In this document: piece after piece, positions 34,817 to 47,036 of the stretch | How positions within the stretch are numbered: position 1 is the stretch's first letter | How the letters are laid out: each line of letters opens with the position of its first letter | NCBI GenBank assembly: GCA_030407085.1 | Contig: CM059584.1 | Coordinates: 141,474,001 to 141,538,000, forward strand | Length of the DNA: 64,000 nucleotides | DNA from: Trichopria drosophilae | Lineage: Eukaryota; Arthropoda; Insecta; Hymenoptera; Diapriidae | Reading direction: 5' to 3' | Notes under the pieces: generated by a model | Told to the model about the DNA's origin: nothing | Database searches by the model: none | What the model saw: the letters and a program-made list of their open reading frames with translations, nothing else | Made by a program: the position numbers and the translations under genes

Positions 34817-35340
34817 ACAAAATTAAGTTGGTTTTAAACCGGCCTTATAACCTACCAGGATGTTTATAAAAATTGCATTAGATGTTAAAATGCTATAGTT
34901 TGAAGATCTCTAAATATTTCACTTGGATGGAGGGTATAATCACTTGGATTCCCAAGCTAGGCTTTGTTAAAACATCTATCATCTCAACTAGTAATAATAT
35001 TAACAACAAAAAGAAAAAAAAAAGAAAAAAAGGTAAAAGATGAAAAATAAATAAAATTAAAAAATAATAACGACGTTCATAATTATAAGACTAATAAAAT
35101 TATATTATACTACAATTTCGATTTAACAGTTATTTGGAATAAACTAGTATATGAATATGATTGGTTAGCATGCAATTATAATAAATCTAAAGAAAGAAAT
35201 TACAAAAATATAATATGAAGATAAACATGCAAATATTTATATGAACATGCAAAACAAATATCTGGACAACAGTATAGATATAAACATGCTAATAAATCCT
35301 GGTAGGTCATAAGCCCGGTTTAAAACCAATTTAATTTTGT
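34817..35340. mobile_element. Non-autonomous element with 45-bp terminal inverted repeats, 524 bp
   Basis: The left arm (34817-34861) and right arm (35296-35340) agree at about 42 of 45 positions, both reading ACAAAATTAARTTGGTTTTAAACC and CCTACCAGGAT in inverted orientation (written here in two parts: ACAAAATTAARTTGG, TTTTAAACCGG). The interior is AT-rich with ACATGCAAA and AAACATGC words near the right arm and an A-rich patch near 35010. No frame is seen. The high arm identity suggests relatively recent activity. Confidence 0.85.
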
Positions 35341-36061
35341 TAATTTCCAAAAAAAAAACTATTTAATATTAATTAAATTTTATTAAAGTTCATTTTTGTT
35401 CGAATATATGCTCGGGTAATATGACGTTTTCATATATGCAAATCTTCTTTGTTTTTCTCTTTTCAACAACACGATAAAGAACCAAAAAAGATAATCTGGA
35501 CCGTTATAGCAAAGTAGCTTTCATTTGAAATCAATTCATTCGAAACGACTTAAAATTATACAGTTACATATGTTTCCACGTGAATAATTCTATTTGGAAA
35601 TAAAAAACATTCAAGATTATTCTGGTTTTGAGCCCTTACAGTATTTATTATTTATAGACCGCTACTTTATATGAATTCTTAGGAATACAAAGAAGGAACT
35701 TCTAAATATTATTGTCAACAATGATTTTAAAAACGTCCTAACATTTCACAATTGTACCCTATCGATATTACCATGATTATGAACTTTTGAAATTAAGTTG
35801 TAAAGATAATTCGTGCTTATTTCGTTATGTTTAATAGGGATAACTTTTATTGTTTTTGTATTTGTTGTTAATGTAAGTCTCACTGACATGAAACATTTCG
35901 TTGATTAAAAGTCGAATATATTTACAAGCAATACAGAATTAACATACGTTTTTGTATACACTGAAAAAGACACGACAGTTCTAACAACAATGTGTACTGT
36001 TCAGACAATTATATATTTATAGATGGGGTCCACTCTATTTATCACGATGACTATATCTTTA
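35341..36061. other. No gene seen
   Basis: AT-rich. TACACTGAAAAAGACACG at about 35957 looks like a MITE terminus but has no mirrored partner nearby. Confidence 0.5.
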
Positions 36062-36440
36062 CACAGAAAACAATAAGTCTTGAAATTGTTACACTTTAAA
36101 TTCATCATTAGGTGAGGCTTAATATCAGCCCCAAATTGCGATAATTTTCTTAAATTCAGTCAATATTTAGGCTTACAGTCTTACTTATAGACAACAAAAC
36201 AGACGTTCAGTCGATATTTTGGTTTCAAATAAGATTCGTCTAGCTTAGATGCCATAAACTTGATAAATCTTATTTTAAACCAAAATATCGCCTAAAAGTC
36301 AGTTTTGCTCACTGAAAATAAGATTTTAAGCCAAAACACTAACTGAATTTAAGAAAACTAATGCAATTTGGGGCTTAAATTAAGCCTCACCTGATGATGA
36401 ATTTAAGATGTAACAATTTTAAAACTTATTTTTTTCTCTG
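36062..36440. mobile_element. Near-perfect full-length palindromic MITE, 379 bp, TA flanks
   Basis: The left arm begins CACAGAAAACAATAAG; the right arm in reverse complement begins CAGAGAAAAAAATAAG. Both continue with AATTGTTACA, TTAAATTCATCAT, AGGTGAGGCTTAAT, AGCCCCAAATTGC, TTTTCTTAAATTCAG and GATATTTTGGTTT. The arms run almost to the centre, leaving a loop of about 20 bases. TA lies at both edges (36060-36061, 36441-36442). A partial copy is at 7191-7237. A transcript would fold into a hairpin of about 180 bp. Confidence 0.9.
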
Positions 36441-37099
36441 TAGCTGTTGCACCTGCCGCGTTTTTCGTGAATGGAAAACTAATAATAAAGTATTATACCC
36501 TTATTTGTTATTTATTTATTTTAGTTATACCATCAACATCAACCTGTTTTTTTCAATGTATATTCAATTAATACGACAAAACATGATAATTATAAGGGAC
36601 ACTTACGATGACAGATTATAATTACAGATGACATCGGCGATGTTAATTGCACATGAGACAAATGTGGTGGATTAAATTATTAATAGATAATATTTTAACA
36701 ATTTTTAAGACACATTTTTGCCTCCCCCCCCCCCCCCCACTTTGGACTAATGTAGTTTAACATAAAGTACAAAATTGACATATATGTAAGAAATATATTT
36801 TATTAAATTATTCCTGTGTAACAGTCATTTTTTCAATTTATTTAGTCTTAATATTTTCTAAAAAACTAGAACAACGATTTGATCGACTATTGCAAATCTA
36901 ATCATTTGACTACTCTATTGGGTTAAATTCATTTTTTTGCTTACATAATCCCGCGTATGTAGTATATTCTCATTAACTTCCCAAAATCAACACCAAAATA
37001 AGAAATATTTCTAAAAGTTTGTATAAGTATAATATGCAACTTAATAATTAATAAAAAAAGATACTTCAAAATTTGTACACAAAACGCGTAATTCTAAGT
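36441..37099. other. No gene seen
   Basis: AT-rich apart from the C15 run at 36724-36738. Confidence 0.5.
36724..36738 (+). repeat. Poly-C run of fifteen
   Basis: An uninterrupted C15 preceded by GCCT, very unusual in such AT-rich DNA. On the minus strand it is a G15 that could form a quadruplex. Its length may be unreliable in assembly. Confidence 0.9.
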
Positions 37100-37530
37100 T
37101 CTCTACTTCAACTCGCTTCTCTCATAATGAAATGCCAATAAAACAAACGCTTGCAGAATGCAATCGTTCCCCGGAGCAAAAGTTTGTAAAACGATAGTCT
37201 TCGATGTGCACACACGCACACACACACGCACACGTGCATAAATGCACATAAATGTGGACATAACAGACGACGTTGGTTTGTTCCGGCTGCACAGGAGGTT
37301 CAAGCCGTAGTAAAAAAGCGGTACTGTTACTACACGCCAGAGGCGCATGATAGTGAAAGGTATAGATGCAACTGTAGGAGGGGGCAGGGAAATGCATCCA
37401 TGAATGGGGGAACACAGGTGGTTTTCACGTCAAGAATATCTGCATTTTCTTATCTCTCACCTTCCTATTCGAGGAATTTTCAGTTGTCCCTTCAGTTTGG
37501 TACACGCCCACGCACTCTTCTGATTGGTTG
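37100..37530. other. GC-rich island containing a CA microsatellite
   Basis: Balanced to GC-rich sequence with ACACACGCACACACACACGC at about 37207-37238. Minus frames of 81 and 97 codons (37103-37348, 37122-37415) overlap in different registers, and part of each is repeat-encoded (Val/Cys/Arg). Candidate conserved noncoding DNA; no product is recognised. Confidence 0.35.
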
Positions 37531-38029
37531 ATGCAATTTCATGAAAATGTACTGATGACGCTTAACGATTTTGTCTGCAATGATTTTATTTCGCAATCTT
37601 TCTCGAGTGGACATAAATGCGTTGCAGGATGCGTAAATCTGGGACGTTTATTCGATTTTACCCGCAGATGTTTCATAGTATATGCATTTCAAAAGTATCC
37701 TTTTTTATGGACCATGGCGTTATTTATAGCTCGTCAATTATCTTTACGCGTGTTGTATATTATTAACGAATGATATTAACTACGTTGGTGGTATAGATTT
37801 TTTAATCGCTTCTGGATCACAGTATTGGCGAATTTCTAATCAAGTTTCTTTTGTACTGGCAACAATTTGGTGTCTCCAAGACAAATGTATTTATTTGAAT
37901 TTTTTTAATCTGAAATTATTTGTACATTTGAAGAAGAAAATGTCTGATTTGAAAAATATATTTTTATTGGCAGAAAACAAATCTGCGATACAAGAAAAAG
38001 AATATTAAATCTATGTGTTTACTTCAATG
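37531..38029. other. No gene seen
   Basis: An 81-codon plus frame (37528-37773) in mixed-composition DNA gives no recognised product. Confidence 0.4.
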
Positions 38030-38600
38030 GAGTAAATATTTAATTACGACCAATAATACAGGTCTGCACGGATTTTTTTTTTAAATATCAGAATGATTTC
38101 TGCCGTATTTTTGTGCGCTGAACACGAATCTGAAGTCGAAAAATGCCTATCACGTCATGGTTTTGAGAAAAGTGGGAGTAAATATACAAAAAAAACGCGT
38201 TTTTGGGTGTTTTTACCCCTAATTATCTCTGAAACCTGACGTGCTACAGACTTGAATTTATGCTTAAATTAAAGGTTGGTTCTTCCCCTAAAAAAATCAT
38301 ACAGGATAGTTTTAAAAAAAATTTCATAATTTTGAAAAAAAATGGTTTTAACCTTGCTATTTCTAGTGATTATGACGACATTGCAAATTATTTAATTTTT
38401 TATTATGTATTATTTACATTGAGCAGAGCTCATACAAAGCACTACTTGACTGTTTTCGGGATTGGTGTTTAAGAATCCAGTGTCGCCTTTATAAAATTCA
38501 AAATGGCGGATCCAAGATGGCGGACGTAAAATCAAAATTTTGAATTAACCTCAAGCAAATCAGTACACCGTCCGCAAAATAAAAAAATAAACTTAGGATC
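38030..38600. other. Repeat-like segment with a double AATGGCGGA/AAGATGGCGGA motif
   Basis: Several long A and T runs surround islands such as CACGTCATGG, AACCTGACGTGC and AAAATGGCGGATCC. AAAATGGCGGA (38500-38510) and AAGATGGCGGA (38514-38524) are tandem matches to a YY1/Pho-type core. The 70-codon frame at 38260-38472 is unsupported. It looks like part of a dispersed transposable element, though no second copy was found in the window. Confidence 0.35.
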
Positions 38601-39167
38601 TAAAAATCACCACTTCAGGTTTTTTATTTTTATTCAAATAAATGAAATAAAATTAGATATGTTGAAACTTCCATGCTGTGGAATTTCCAGGGCAAAAGAA
38701 AAACAACAGCAGCGTGTAGTGAAAAGAAGAAATTTAATAATTGAGTGAATACTGGTGTTTCGACTGGCGATAAATAATTTATTTTATATTACTTTTTTAG
38801 ATTTTAGGTCAGATAAAAAACTCTTTACTTTCACATGATATTAATATTTTACAATGGCATTTTTCATTTCAAATTGCTGCGAATCATCTTTTAAGTGCAC
38901 TAAAATACAGAAAAATCATACACTACGCCATAAAGTGGTTGTTTAGTTGAATTAAGGTCGTAACGATACATGAATCCTTTGGAATATATGGATAAACTCA
39001 ATAGAGTAAATAATTATATCACCAAGAATTATTCGGACAGCAAATTCACTCCATTAAATTGATATTACTTCATTTCCATTCTTTTGGAATTAAATGCCGG
39101 TCCAATAGTTTTAATGTGTATACTGAGAGACTGCAGATAATAAAATGTTATAAAATAAAATAATATA
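38601..39167. other. No gene seen
   Basis: AT-rich; nothing was recognised. Confidence 0.5.
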
Positions 39168-39541
39168 TATCCAGGTAAAAATGAGTTATATAGAATTCTA
39201 TACAGTTGCATACGAAATTTGTATATAAGCATTTTTGTTTCTATACAATTGTATATAAACTTTGTTAATAAAAGTATTCTAATAAAAAAAGTATGAACAG
39301 TGTTTAACTGGGCTCATATAAATAATCTTACAACATTTTTGGATGCTTCGTTTGCATTCCCTGACATTTTTGTGGAAAAATATAAAAATATTTTTTATTG
39401 TATTAAATTTATACATGATTATATACGATTGTATACAATTATATCCAATTGTATACTCCTCTACACAGATATATGCAATCGTATATAAGCTACACAATCA
39501 TATACAATACTACACATACAAAATTCATATATAATTCAGGA
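39168..39541. repeat. 10-bp-period TATACAATTG repeat region
   Basis: From about 39411 to 39520 the sequence runs in 10-base steps: ATATACGATT, GTATACAATT, ATATCCAATT, GTATACTCCT, CTACACAGAT, ATATGCAATC, GTATATAAGC and so on. The same vocabulary (CTATACAGTTGCATACG, CTATACAATTGTATATAAAC) occurs at 39195-39262. The two flanks are loosely complementary, so the whole may be a foldback element. The 60-70-codon frames here are repeat-derived. Confidence 0.7.
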
Positions 39542-40529
39542 ATTAATTCATGATAATAGAGTTTGGAAAATATATTTGCAACGTTCGTTACTTATTTTGT
39601 ACAATAACAATGAGTGAAATAACTGACATTTCAAATATTGACGTTACTTTTTAAGCTGTCAATTCTTCTGTTTTCTGCACTCCGATACTTTATCGTACAA
39701 TTGTACACCATGAAATCACAGAATATTGCTATAAACGTAATGTTTTTTAAGCGTTGGACCGATTTTATCAACATAAAATTCCGGAAAATGTTTAGTCAGA
39801 AAATATTCAATATGTGTCAATGGGTTAAAAAAGTAACTTTTTGCATCAGAATATTTCAATATTATGATTTTATTCTGAGAATATACCGAGGGTACTAGTG
39901 TCTTAAACTCAAAATGTCGGATGCCGTACAATCGACGAATCAAACTGTAGGGTGATTACGAAATTCAAAAAAAACTTTGCATTATACTAATTTCAATAAA
40001 TCACTAAAGTAATTCTTTCACATGTCTGTCATTATGGATCTGCCAAGTATTATTGTTATTAATTATAGAGTGCGTAGTCGAAAATATCATAAATAATATG
40101 GCATTGTTTAAAAAAAGTAGCGGTTTTAAGATCAATATTTCAAAAAGGTCGGTGCAGTAGATTTTGTTATATCGTGTCCACCAAACTTTGATAAAAAGTC
40201 TTCAGTGTCAACAAACCCTAGTTAATAATCGAGTCTTGTAAATACACCATTATTTTACTCAAATCAACTTCAAATTTCCTCAATTATTTATCTGCGTATA
40301 ACCTTTCAATATAATTAACAACTTCTTTATTTGGTTTGTTATATAGCTATCTAGTTAGGTCATTAATCAAGATCTTATTTAATCTGAATTAAAAGCAAAA
40401 ATAGAAAGAATTCTTGTTAATAGTTCTTTAAATTTCAGTTAGAAACTTGTACGTTCAATTCTAAATGTCTGTATTTAATTATTTATTTGTGAGGTAAGTC
40501 AATCGACTATTCTTCATCCATCAAACTTA
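39542..40529. other. No gene seen
   Basis: AT-rich. Frames at 39638-39898 (86 codons, plus) and 39716-39943 (75 codons, minus) overlap and are unsupported. ACTCAAAATGTCGGATGCCG at about 39906 resembles the motif at 38495. Confidence 0.45.
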
Positions 40530-40950
40530 AGGGGACATGTAGCTTTCGGCTGGTTAGTAACTTCGAAAATTTTTACGATGATATATTTTTTTAGGGATTT
40601 GACTAATTATCATATCGATATTTAACTGATTCTTTATGAACAACATAAAAAATCCAGAATATGAGTTTACATGTCGAGCAGCAACCGGCATTGATTGGTA
40701 TTGACAGTCCAACAGAGAAATATGGTCGTATAAGAGGAAACGGATATCGCGGGCTACCCATTTAATATCAGAAGTCGAGAGGTTCTCAGGAAAAATACTT
40801 ACTTTACGTAAAATTAATCAGAGTCTTATATTTCTTTTCTAGAAATGATGATGGATGGATCTTGTTAGCCTTAAAATACCTGAAAAGGGCGAATTTCCAT
40901 GTAAAAACGATTTTTAAAGTGATTTTTCATTCCGCGATAAGGAAATGTCG
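40530..40950. other. Mixed-composition segment, possible repeat fragment
   Basis: Starts with CTTAAGGGGACATGTAGC and contains GAGCAGCAACCGGCATTG and GGATATCGCGGGCTACCC. There is no open frame and no mirrored end. A dispersed repeat or conserved noncoding DNA. Confidence 0.25.
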
Positions 40951-43111
40951 TTTCTATTAATTACTTTTATTTTTTTTCTAAATGAAATATCTATATCGAA
41001 TATTTTAATTGGATTTTTTGATTACTTGGTTTTAACAGTACAAGAAAAAATATATTTCTAATATCTGAAATGACTTCACTGTAGTTTGGCGAGGCTTGAA
41101 ATTGATTAATGTGCCGATAGATAATATTGTTATCTTTAACTATGCAAAATTTTAGTAATATTTAAGTTATCCAATTCGCTTTCATCTATATTCATTGTAT
41201 TAAAAAATTACATGAATTGGTTGAAATTGAAAAAATTGGATACGTAATTCATTACAATCAAATGTTGACTGAATTTATTGAATATTGTTGAAAGCATATG
41301 CTAAATCCTAACAACGATAATTACTCAAATTTCACATAAGTTTTTAGCAAACTTACAATACATTATTTTTAAACAAATTTTTTTTTAAAGAAATTATCAT
41401 GGCGATTTTGGTCCTTATGATTTTAAACCTATATTCATTTAGATAAGTTGACTTTGCAGTTGATTCGTTTATTCATAAATTAAAGTTTATAAGATTTATA
41501 AAAATATATCTAAAACAAGATAATTCCTAGTGAGATTTGTAGTAACCTGACCCATGATCTATCCCTATATGCCTATATTGTATAGCTTATTTCGTTACCG
41601 AAAAAACAGACATTATATAACACTTCGCTACGATCAATATACTTAATAGAGTAAATTTGATACTGTTCAGTGTCCTTTTCCAAAGTCAATCCAAATTTGC
41701 TTTAAAATCTGTCGCGTATAAAGATACTCTTTTAATTTGAAACTTGAGAATTCAATGAGTTGTCACTGGTTTCTAGTCACTATTTGAAACAGTTTTCAAT
41801 GTCATACTAGAAATTAAATACTATTCATTGAATCCCAATCAAATTTATTTTTATTCCAATTGTATCTAATAAATTAATGAAATAAAATAAGGACTACAGT
41901 ATATATATTTATTTTCACAATTTGCCAAATATCATAAGAATGTAATTCTCTGATCTTTCTATTTTTTACTATTATTTATGTAATTTGTTAAAATACAATT
42001 TTGGTTACAAAAACTATTTGTTTTTAATAAAATAAAACAGAAGACAGGCAATTCGTTATATAAATCTTTCCAAATATTTTCCCGTGACGAAGGAACAAAA
42101 AAAACTATTCGTTACAATAAAATTAGGTTTAAATATTAATATGTAAATAATGTGAGGTTTAATATTCCAAAAAGTTAATTTAAAGGGATATGCGTTTACA
42201 GAAAAAAAACATGAAACTTGTCAAGGTATACACGGATTTCAGAAAAATTAACGTTCGACCCAAAGTTGACTCATCTTCAGAAGTGACATAATATACCAAA
42301 ACTATAAATCAACTAATTTGTCAGTGTAAGACAAAAATAATTGAAATGAATAGACAGAAGTTATGAAGAGACATAGTGGCGTGATTTCTTTTTTGTAAAT
42401 TACTATTCTCGCTACCTTTATATTATTTACTCTGAATAAATATGTCAAATTGTTTATCAGATAATTATAATATCGTTGGGAAGCATAAAAAATCAGACTA
42501 CACTTGCGGGATTATGTGCTTTCATTAGAACAGATAGTTAAAATTAAATTTATTTTTAAGTTTACGATATATGCAACACAGTGAAAATGTATTTTCTTTA
42601 TTGGTACACCCTGTCACAGAAATTTAGGTGTCATATTGTTCCAAATACCATTGAAATACTGGTACATCTATTTTATTTGTAATTTAAACCAGAGTAAAAA
42701 TAAAGTAAAACCAGAAATCTGGAATCTTCAATTTGTTGTTTGGATGATTTTGTTTAAAAAAATTCTATTGTTGATACATGAAAACAAAACTATCCATGAG
42801 TCCATGACCAATTTTGTATAAGCTAATTTATGAAATTAATGTTTCTTTTAACTGCACATCATTGAATTATTACACATGATTTCTTAACTTACTCTACGCA
42901 AAGAATTCGAACCACGAAAAGTTAAAAAAAAACATAAAAAATGTTAACATTATATAAGGAAAATTCAACGTCTGTTTTAGGACATTCGCATGGTAATAAA
43001 ACTATTAAAATGTAGTAATTTTTATCCGATTTATCTGCTTATTTTAATATTTTTAGCAAAAACTACTACACGTTTTACATGACATTTTCATATTAATAAA
43101 ATTGTTTATGT
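40951..43111. other. No gene seen; AT-rich
   Basis: 2.2 kb with only one frame of 61 codons (42636-42821). No repeat was recognised. Confidence 0.55.
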
Positions 43112-43250
43112 ACGTCTTTTCGGTGCGTAAAGTAAACTTGTGCGTAAAGTAAACTTTACGCACTCGATTATACTTTACGCACGAAAAAGCCGTACGTAAA
43201 CAATATTTCGGCACACGTGTGTGTGTGTGTAAAGTTCTTTACGCATACGC
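43112..43250. repeat. GTGCGTAAAGT palindrome cluster with GT microsatellite
   Basis: GTGCGTAAAGTAAACTT occurs twice in tandem, and the second copy continues into TTACGCAC, giving a near-perfect 24-bp palindrome at about 43140-43163. ACTTTACGCACGAAAAAG then mirrors CTTTTCGGTGCGTAAAGT. A short (GT)n lies at 43215-43230. The words match those in and just upstream of the element at 18264-18591, so this is probably a relative. Confidence 0.6.
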
Positions 43251-43378
43251 CCTTGTATCGAAAACTACTATTTCTAGATGTTACATATAGAAACTTTACT
43301 ACAAATTATTACAAAAATATATATTATTAATAATAAAATAATAAGAAAAAATACTACTTCAGGAGATAAAATTGTGAT
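43251..43378. other. No gene seen
   Basis: AT-rich; nothing was recognised. Confidence 0.5.
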
Positions 43379-43749
43379 GGTAATTTTTCTCCCTGTATAA
43401 GACAATAATATGAGACCGACCTCCTTAACCTGAAAACCTCTTTATTTTTTCAATGCGGTAAATCCAAACCTGACCTTAGAATTCTCTACAACGTATAAGA
43501 TATCCTAACCTAAAAGTGCAAAAAAGTATTTTGTCCCTTTTTGAGGTTAGAATTTTTAAACAGTGCAAGTTTTAGTTTTTATAATTATAATTTCCTCTGG
43601 TGGCGGAAACTCGATATTGCCTAATTTTTGGAAATTTCGCAATTTTCGAAGATGGTAAAGAGGGATACTGTTATTTGATTTTCCAAAAAAAAATGAGGGT
43701 CTTAAAGTATCCGGGAAATTGTCCTGGCCATTTTTCTCCCTGTATAAGA
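43379..43749 (+). repeat. Pair of 24-bp direct repeats 347 bp apart
   Basis: TTTTTCTCCCTGTATAAGA with a similar GG..A lead-in occurs at 43379-43402 and 43726-43749. The segment between is moderately GC-richer and contains AACCTGA/CCTAACC words and GGTGGCGGAAACTCG. It may be a tandem duplication remnant or the ends of a repeat. No frame is seen. Confidence 0.6.
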
Positions 43750-46114
43750 TAGAAGAATATATTTTGTTTGATTTACGTAATTAATTGCGGCTAAATTGAA
43801 TGGCAAATGATCCCATTTTGATAAGTCTTGAAAAAAGTTTAGTTCTTTATTTTTCGTCCTAAGAGATCTTCGGAATCACACGTCAAAATGCATAATCTTC
43901 GTACATTATTCGCCATGTTCATAATGATATCATTATTAGTATAATACTAATTATAAAGAATTGAAACAATAAATTAAGCTAAAAAGGAGCATGAATTCCG
44001 AGGTCGATGGAATTTTTTCGATATAAACATCCAAGTTACCTAATAAATTTGTTATAAAATAATTTTGACAGTATTCCGGGAACCGTATTATCATTTTTTA
44101 TAAATGTATTAAAAATGCTAATCGCTATACTCGTGACTAAATTTGAATTCTAATAAAATGTGTTCATAACATTTCAAGCTTTCACGATACTGTCATTATG
44201 TAGATTTATTTTTTTTTACTTAAACCATAATTTCTATGAAATAATCGCAATTGCCCTCCATTCTTTCTGATTTCTTTATGATTTTCTTTGTGTACAAATT
44301 TATATTCCTCTATTTCTAACATGTCTTCATTTATGTTTGTTTACGCTTATGACTTGTTACAGATTTGCACAAAACAGAATATAAATACGGTTAGATTCTC
44401 TAAGAAAATGATTCTCAGAATCCGGGATTTTTGTTTCAAAAAACATACTTTTCTAACATAAACATTTAACATGTCTGGAAAAAAATACTACATGTTTTTT
44501 CAATATCTTTATGAGGAGTATTTTCAAAATTATCATCCAAAACATGGTAAAATTGTTTTAGGCGTTCAATTTAATTAGTGTATTAATATCTTCACCATCG
44601 CAATAAGATAAGAGAATATTGTCGAAGTAATCAATAGAATTAAAATTTACTTCTTATTTTGAAAATTTGGCAGATGTAAAATATATAACAGTAAGATATA
44701 TGAGAAAAAAAGTAAAAATAGGGAAGAATAATGAGAAAAGAACATAATTAATTCATATTTACTAGAAATTGCCGCAAATTCATATACTGAACTATTTTTA
44801 TAATGTAAAATATTATGTTTGTTTTAACTTCACGCATTTAAAAAATGCATTTCATGAATGGATGAAATTGTTTTCGAGTGAAACGTAGCTTTGTGATTTT
44901 GACATCTGTACAAAATAGAAGAGATAAAAATGTGTCCATTATAGAAGAAAATATGACCATTCTATTCAAAACAATGAATTTGTTGAAGCTGTTTAAACAA
45001 AGATCTCATTTAATGTAAGAAGGGATGTATGTTTTTAAATGTCACACCTGGAAACTTTTCGCTCTAACGTCCCAGAATCGATTACATCAGAGGTTCTTAT
45101 CAATATACCTACAGGGTTCTAACCTTCACTAGATAAAAGTGTGATTTGATAATATTATTTGTTTACCACTATCGTCAATGGTGTACTAAGGAACGTCACC
45201 TAACGTCCGCATGGAAATGTCAATAAAAGAATTGACAATGAATGAAAGAATTTTCAAGGTCACTTTACTGCGACTTAGTCTATTCATCTTAGTTCCGTGA
45301 ACTAAATACATATGTTTTGGTACATTATTTGTATTTTTTCTAAATTTACGTTTATGTTTTTATAATAATTTTCTGTGCTAGATGTATTTGTAAGTGTTTA
45401 ATTTATTATTTTTATTGTAATAACTGTAAATAAACGTATTTTAAATTTTTAATATAGATTAAGTCATTCAATTTGGAAGACAAAAGAATTTATTAAGAAC
45501 AAAAAGATTCAAGGGAGATAAAAAGAAGAGATATATGAGTATGAAAATGGAGGGCACCAGATTTTAATGCAGAAGAAAGGTTGCAAAGGTCTACTTCAAG
45601 GGCAAAAAATATGAAAGACCAAAATAGTTCTTTCATACTATATATTTAATGACATTGTTCGATTTGAGCAAAAATATTAATCCTCTTGACCTTTGTTAAA
45701 ATCGTTGTCACTCGCGATCATAAAAACAAAAAGTTATCGGCTGTTGTTAGATTTTAGTATTCCCAACTAAGAAATAACGGCTAAGAGCTGACAGTTTAAT
45801 TTGTTAGTAGCCTAAGCTAACTATTCATTGTGGTAACAAAACAGTGGCATCTAACTCGAGTTAGCAACTTAACAATTTTGTTGTTAATACTTCCACGAAA
45901 TTATTCAATATTTTGAAGACAAAAAAGAACATCCAGATATCCACAAATTTCTCGTTAAAGATAACATCACATATTAACATAAAATCAATTTAATTTTTAT
46001 TTTTGTCATCTTTTTTAAAGTTACGATTTACTCTCTCAATCTAAATTAGACACAATGTACTAATTTAAAATGAAAAACGGGTTACTGCGAATTTCTCATT
46101 TTTTCATCAAGAAT
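43750..46114. other. No gene seen; one balanced patch
   Basis: AT-rich. Bases 45045-45310 are more balanced (CTAACGTCCCAGAATCG, CACCTAACGTCCGCATGG) and could be conserved noncoding DNA. Confidence 0.4.
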
Positions 46115-46285
46115 TAATACTTCACTAATAAAATTAGTAATGCATTAATAAAATTATACTTATCGAAAGGCTGATTGCAGTCTAATAGTAAAAAGCAATA
46201 TTTTACTAATTAAATAGTAGATTTTCACTTTCTATTAGCAACATTCATTACTAATTAAATGTGTAATATACTTTTCGTTTTCAAA
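46115..46285. repeat. AT-rich inverted repeat, probable decayed MITE
   Basis: AATAAAATTAGTAATGCATTAATA on the left is mirrored by TATTAGCAACATTCATTACTAATTAAAT on the right in diverged form (core pair TTAGTAATG/CATTACTAA). The TACTAATTAAATAGTA interior adds to the palindromic character. Low complexity makes the boundaries uncertain. Confidence 0.45.
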
Positions 46286-46595
46286 TTAGTATTTTGCAAG
46301 CAATTCAATTATTACGGATGGACATTGGAAATATATTTTTCAAAATTATTACAAATAAACAATAATTTAAATTTTTAGAACACAATTCTGCCAAAACTAT
46401 AATTATTTAATTTATTTATTTGTAATATTTATTTAATTATGAGAAGATACGTGAATAACTGCAAATATTTTATACAAACTTCCTCACTGACTATAATGAC
46501 TTTTATTTAAATCATATTGCATAAATGCACACGTAATTTCATTCATTGACTTAGTAACTTAACCTAACGTAACAATGCGTAACATGACCTGAAAT
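46286..46595. other. No gene seen
   Basis: AT-rich; nothing was recognised. Confidence 0.5.
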
Positions 46596-46710
46596 TCAGG
46601 TAAATTTTGTGGTTAATGATCTACCAAGATCATAAAATGTTTTTCACACCTTACTAGAGAGGTAAGAAGCTTTTTCTAGTTCGGTCATCAACCACAAAAT
46701 CTTACCTGGA
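46596..46710. mobile_element. Small palindromic MITE, CCAGGTAA ends, 115 bp
   Basis: TCAGGTAAATTTTGTGGTTAATGA at the left is mirrored by TCATCAACCACAAAATCTTACCTGGA at the right (about 22 of 25 positions once one gap is allowed). The centre, CCTTACTAGAGAGGTAAG, is itself palindromic. No obvious target duplication. Confidence 0.7.
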
Positions 46711-47034
46711 GTTTTCTGTAGTTATGAATTCTGGCCTTCTTACTAAACCACAGAAAAACAATACATGTATGTACAGCGGCTATTGTAATTTCACCCTTAG
46801 CATATATTGTGAATTTTTTACAATTTTAGGTAATAAATTCGACCATTAAATAATATATTCATATAAATAAATTTATATTATATTAATCGCCATCATATCT
46901 GTTCGACATTCTTGTTTTTTTTTCATGTAAGTATTGGGTGTAAGAAATAAGTAAGGAACGGTAATCTATTGTATTGTTTTTAGATCGCATACGACGTAAC
47001 ATATTTAATGTACATATTTCTTTTTCGGGTTACA
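46711..47034. other. No gene seen
   Basis: AT-rich; nothing was recognised. Confidence 0.5.
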
Positions 47035-47036
47035 TA

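Noticed and set aside
45740..45900. GTTAG/CTAAC-rich stretch as a MITE
   Set aside because: The inverted matches are scattered and do not form two aligned arms.
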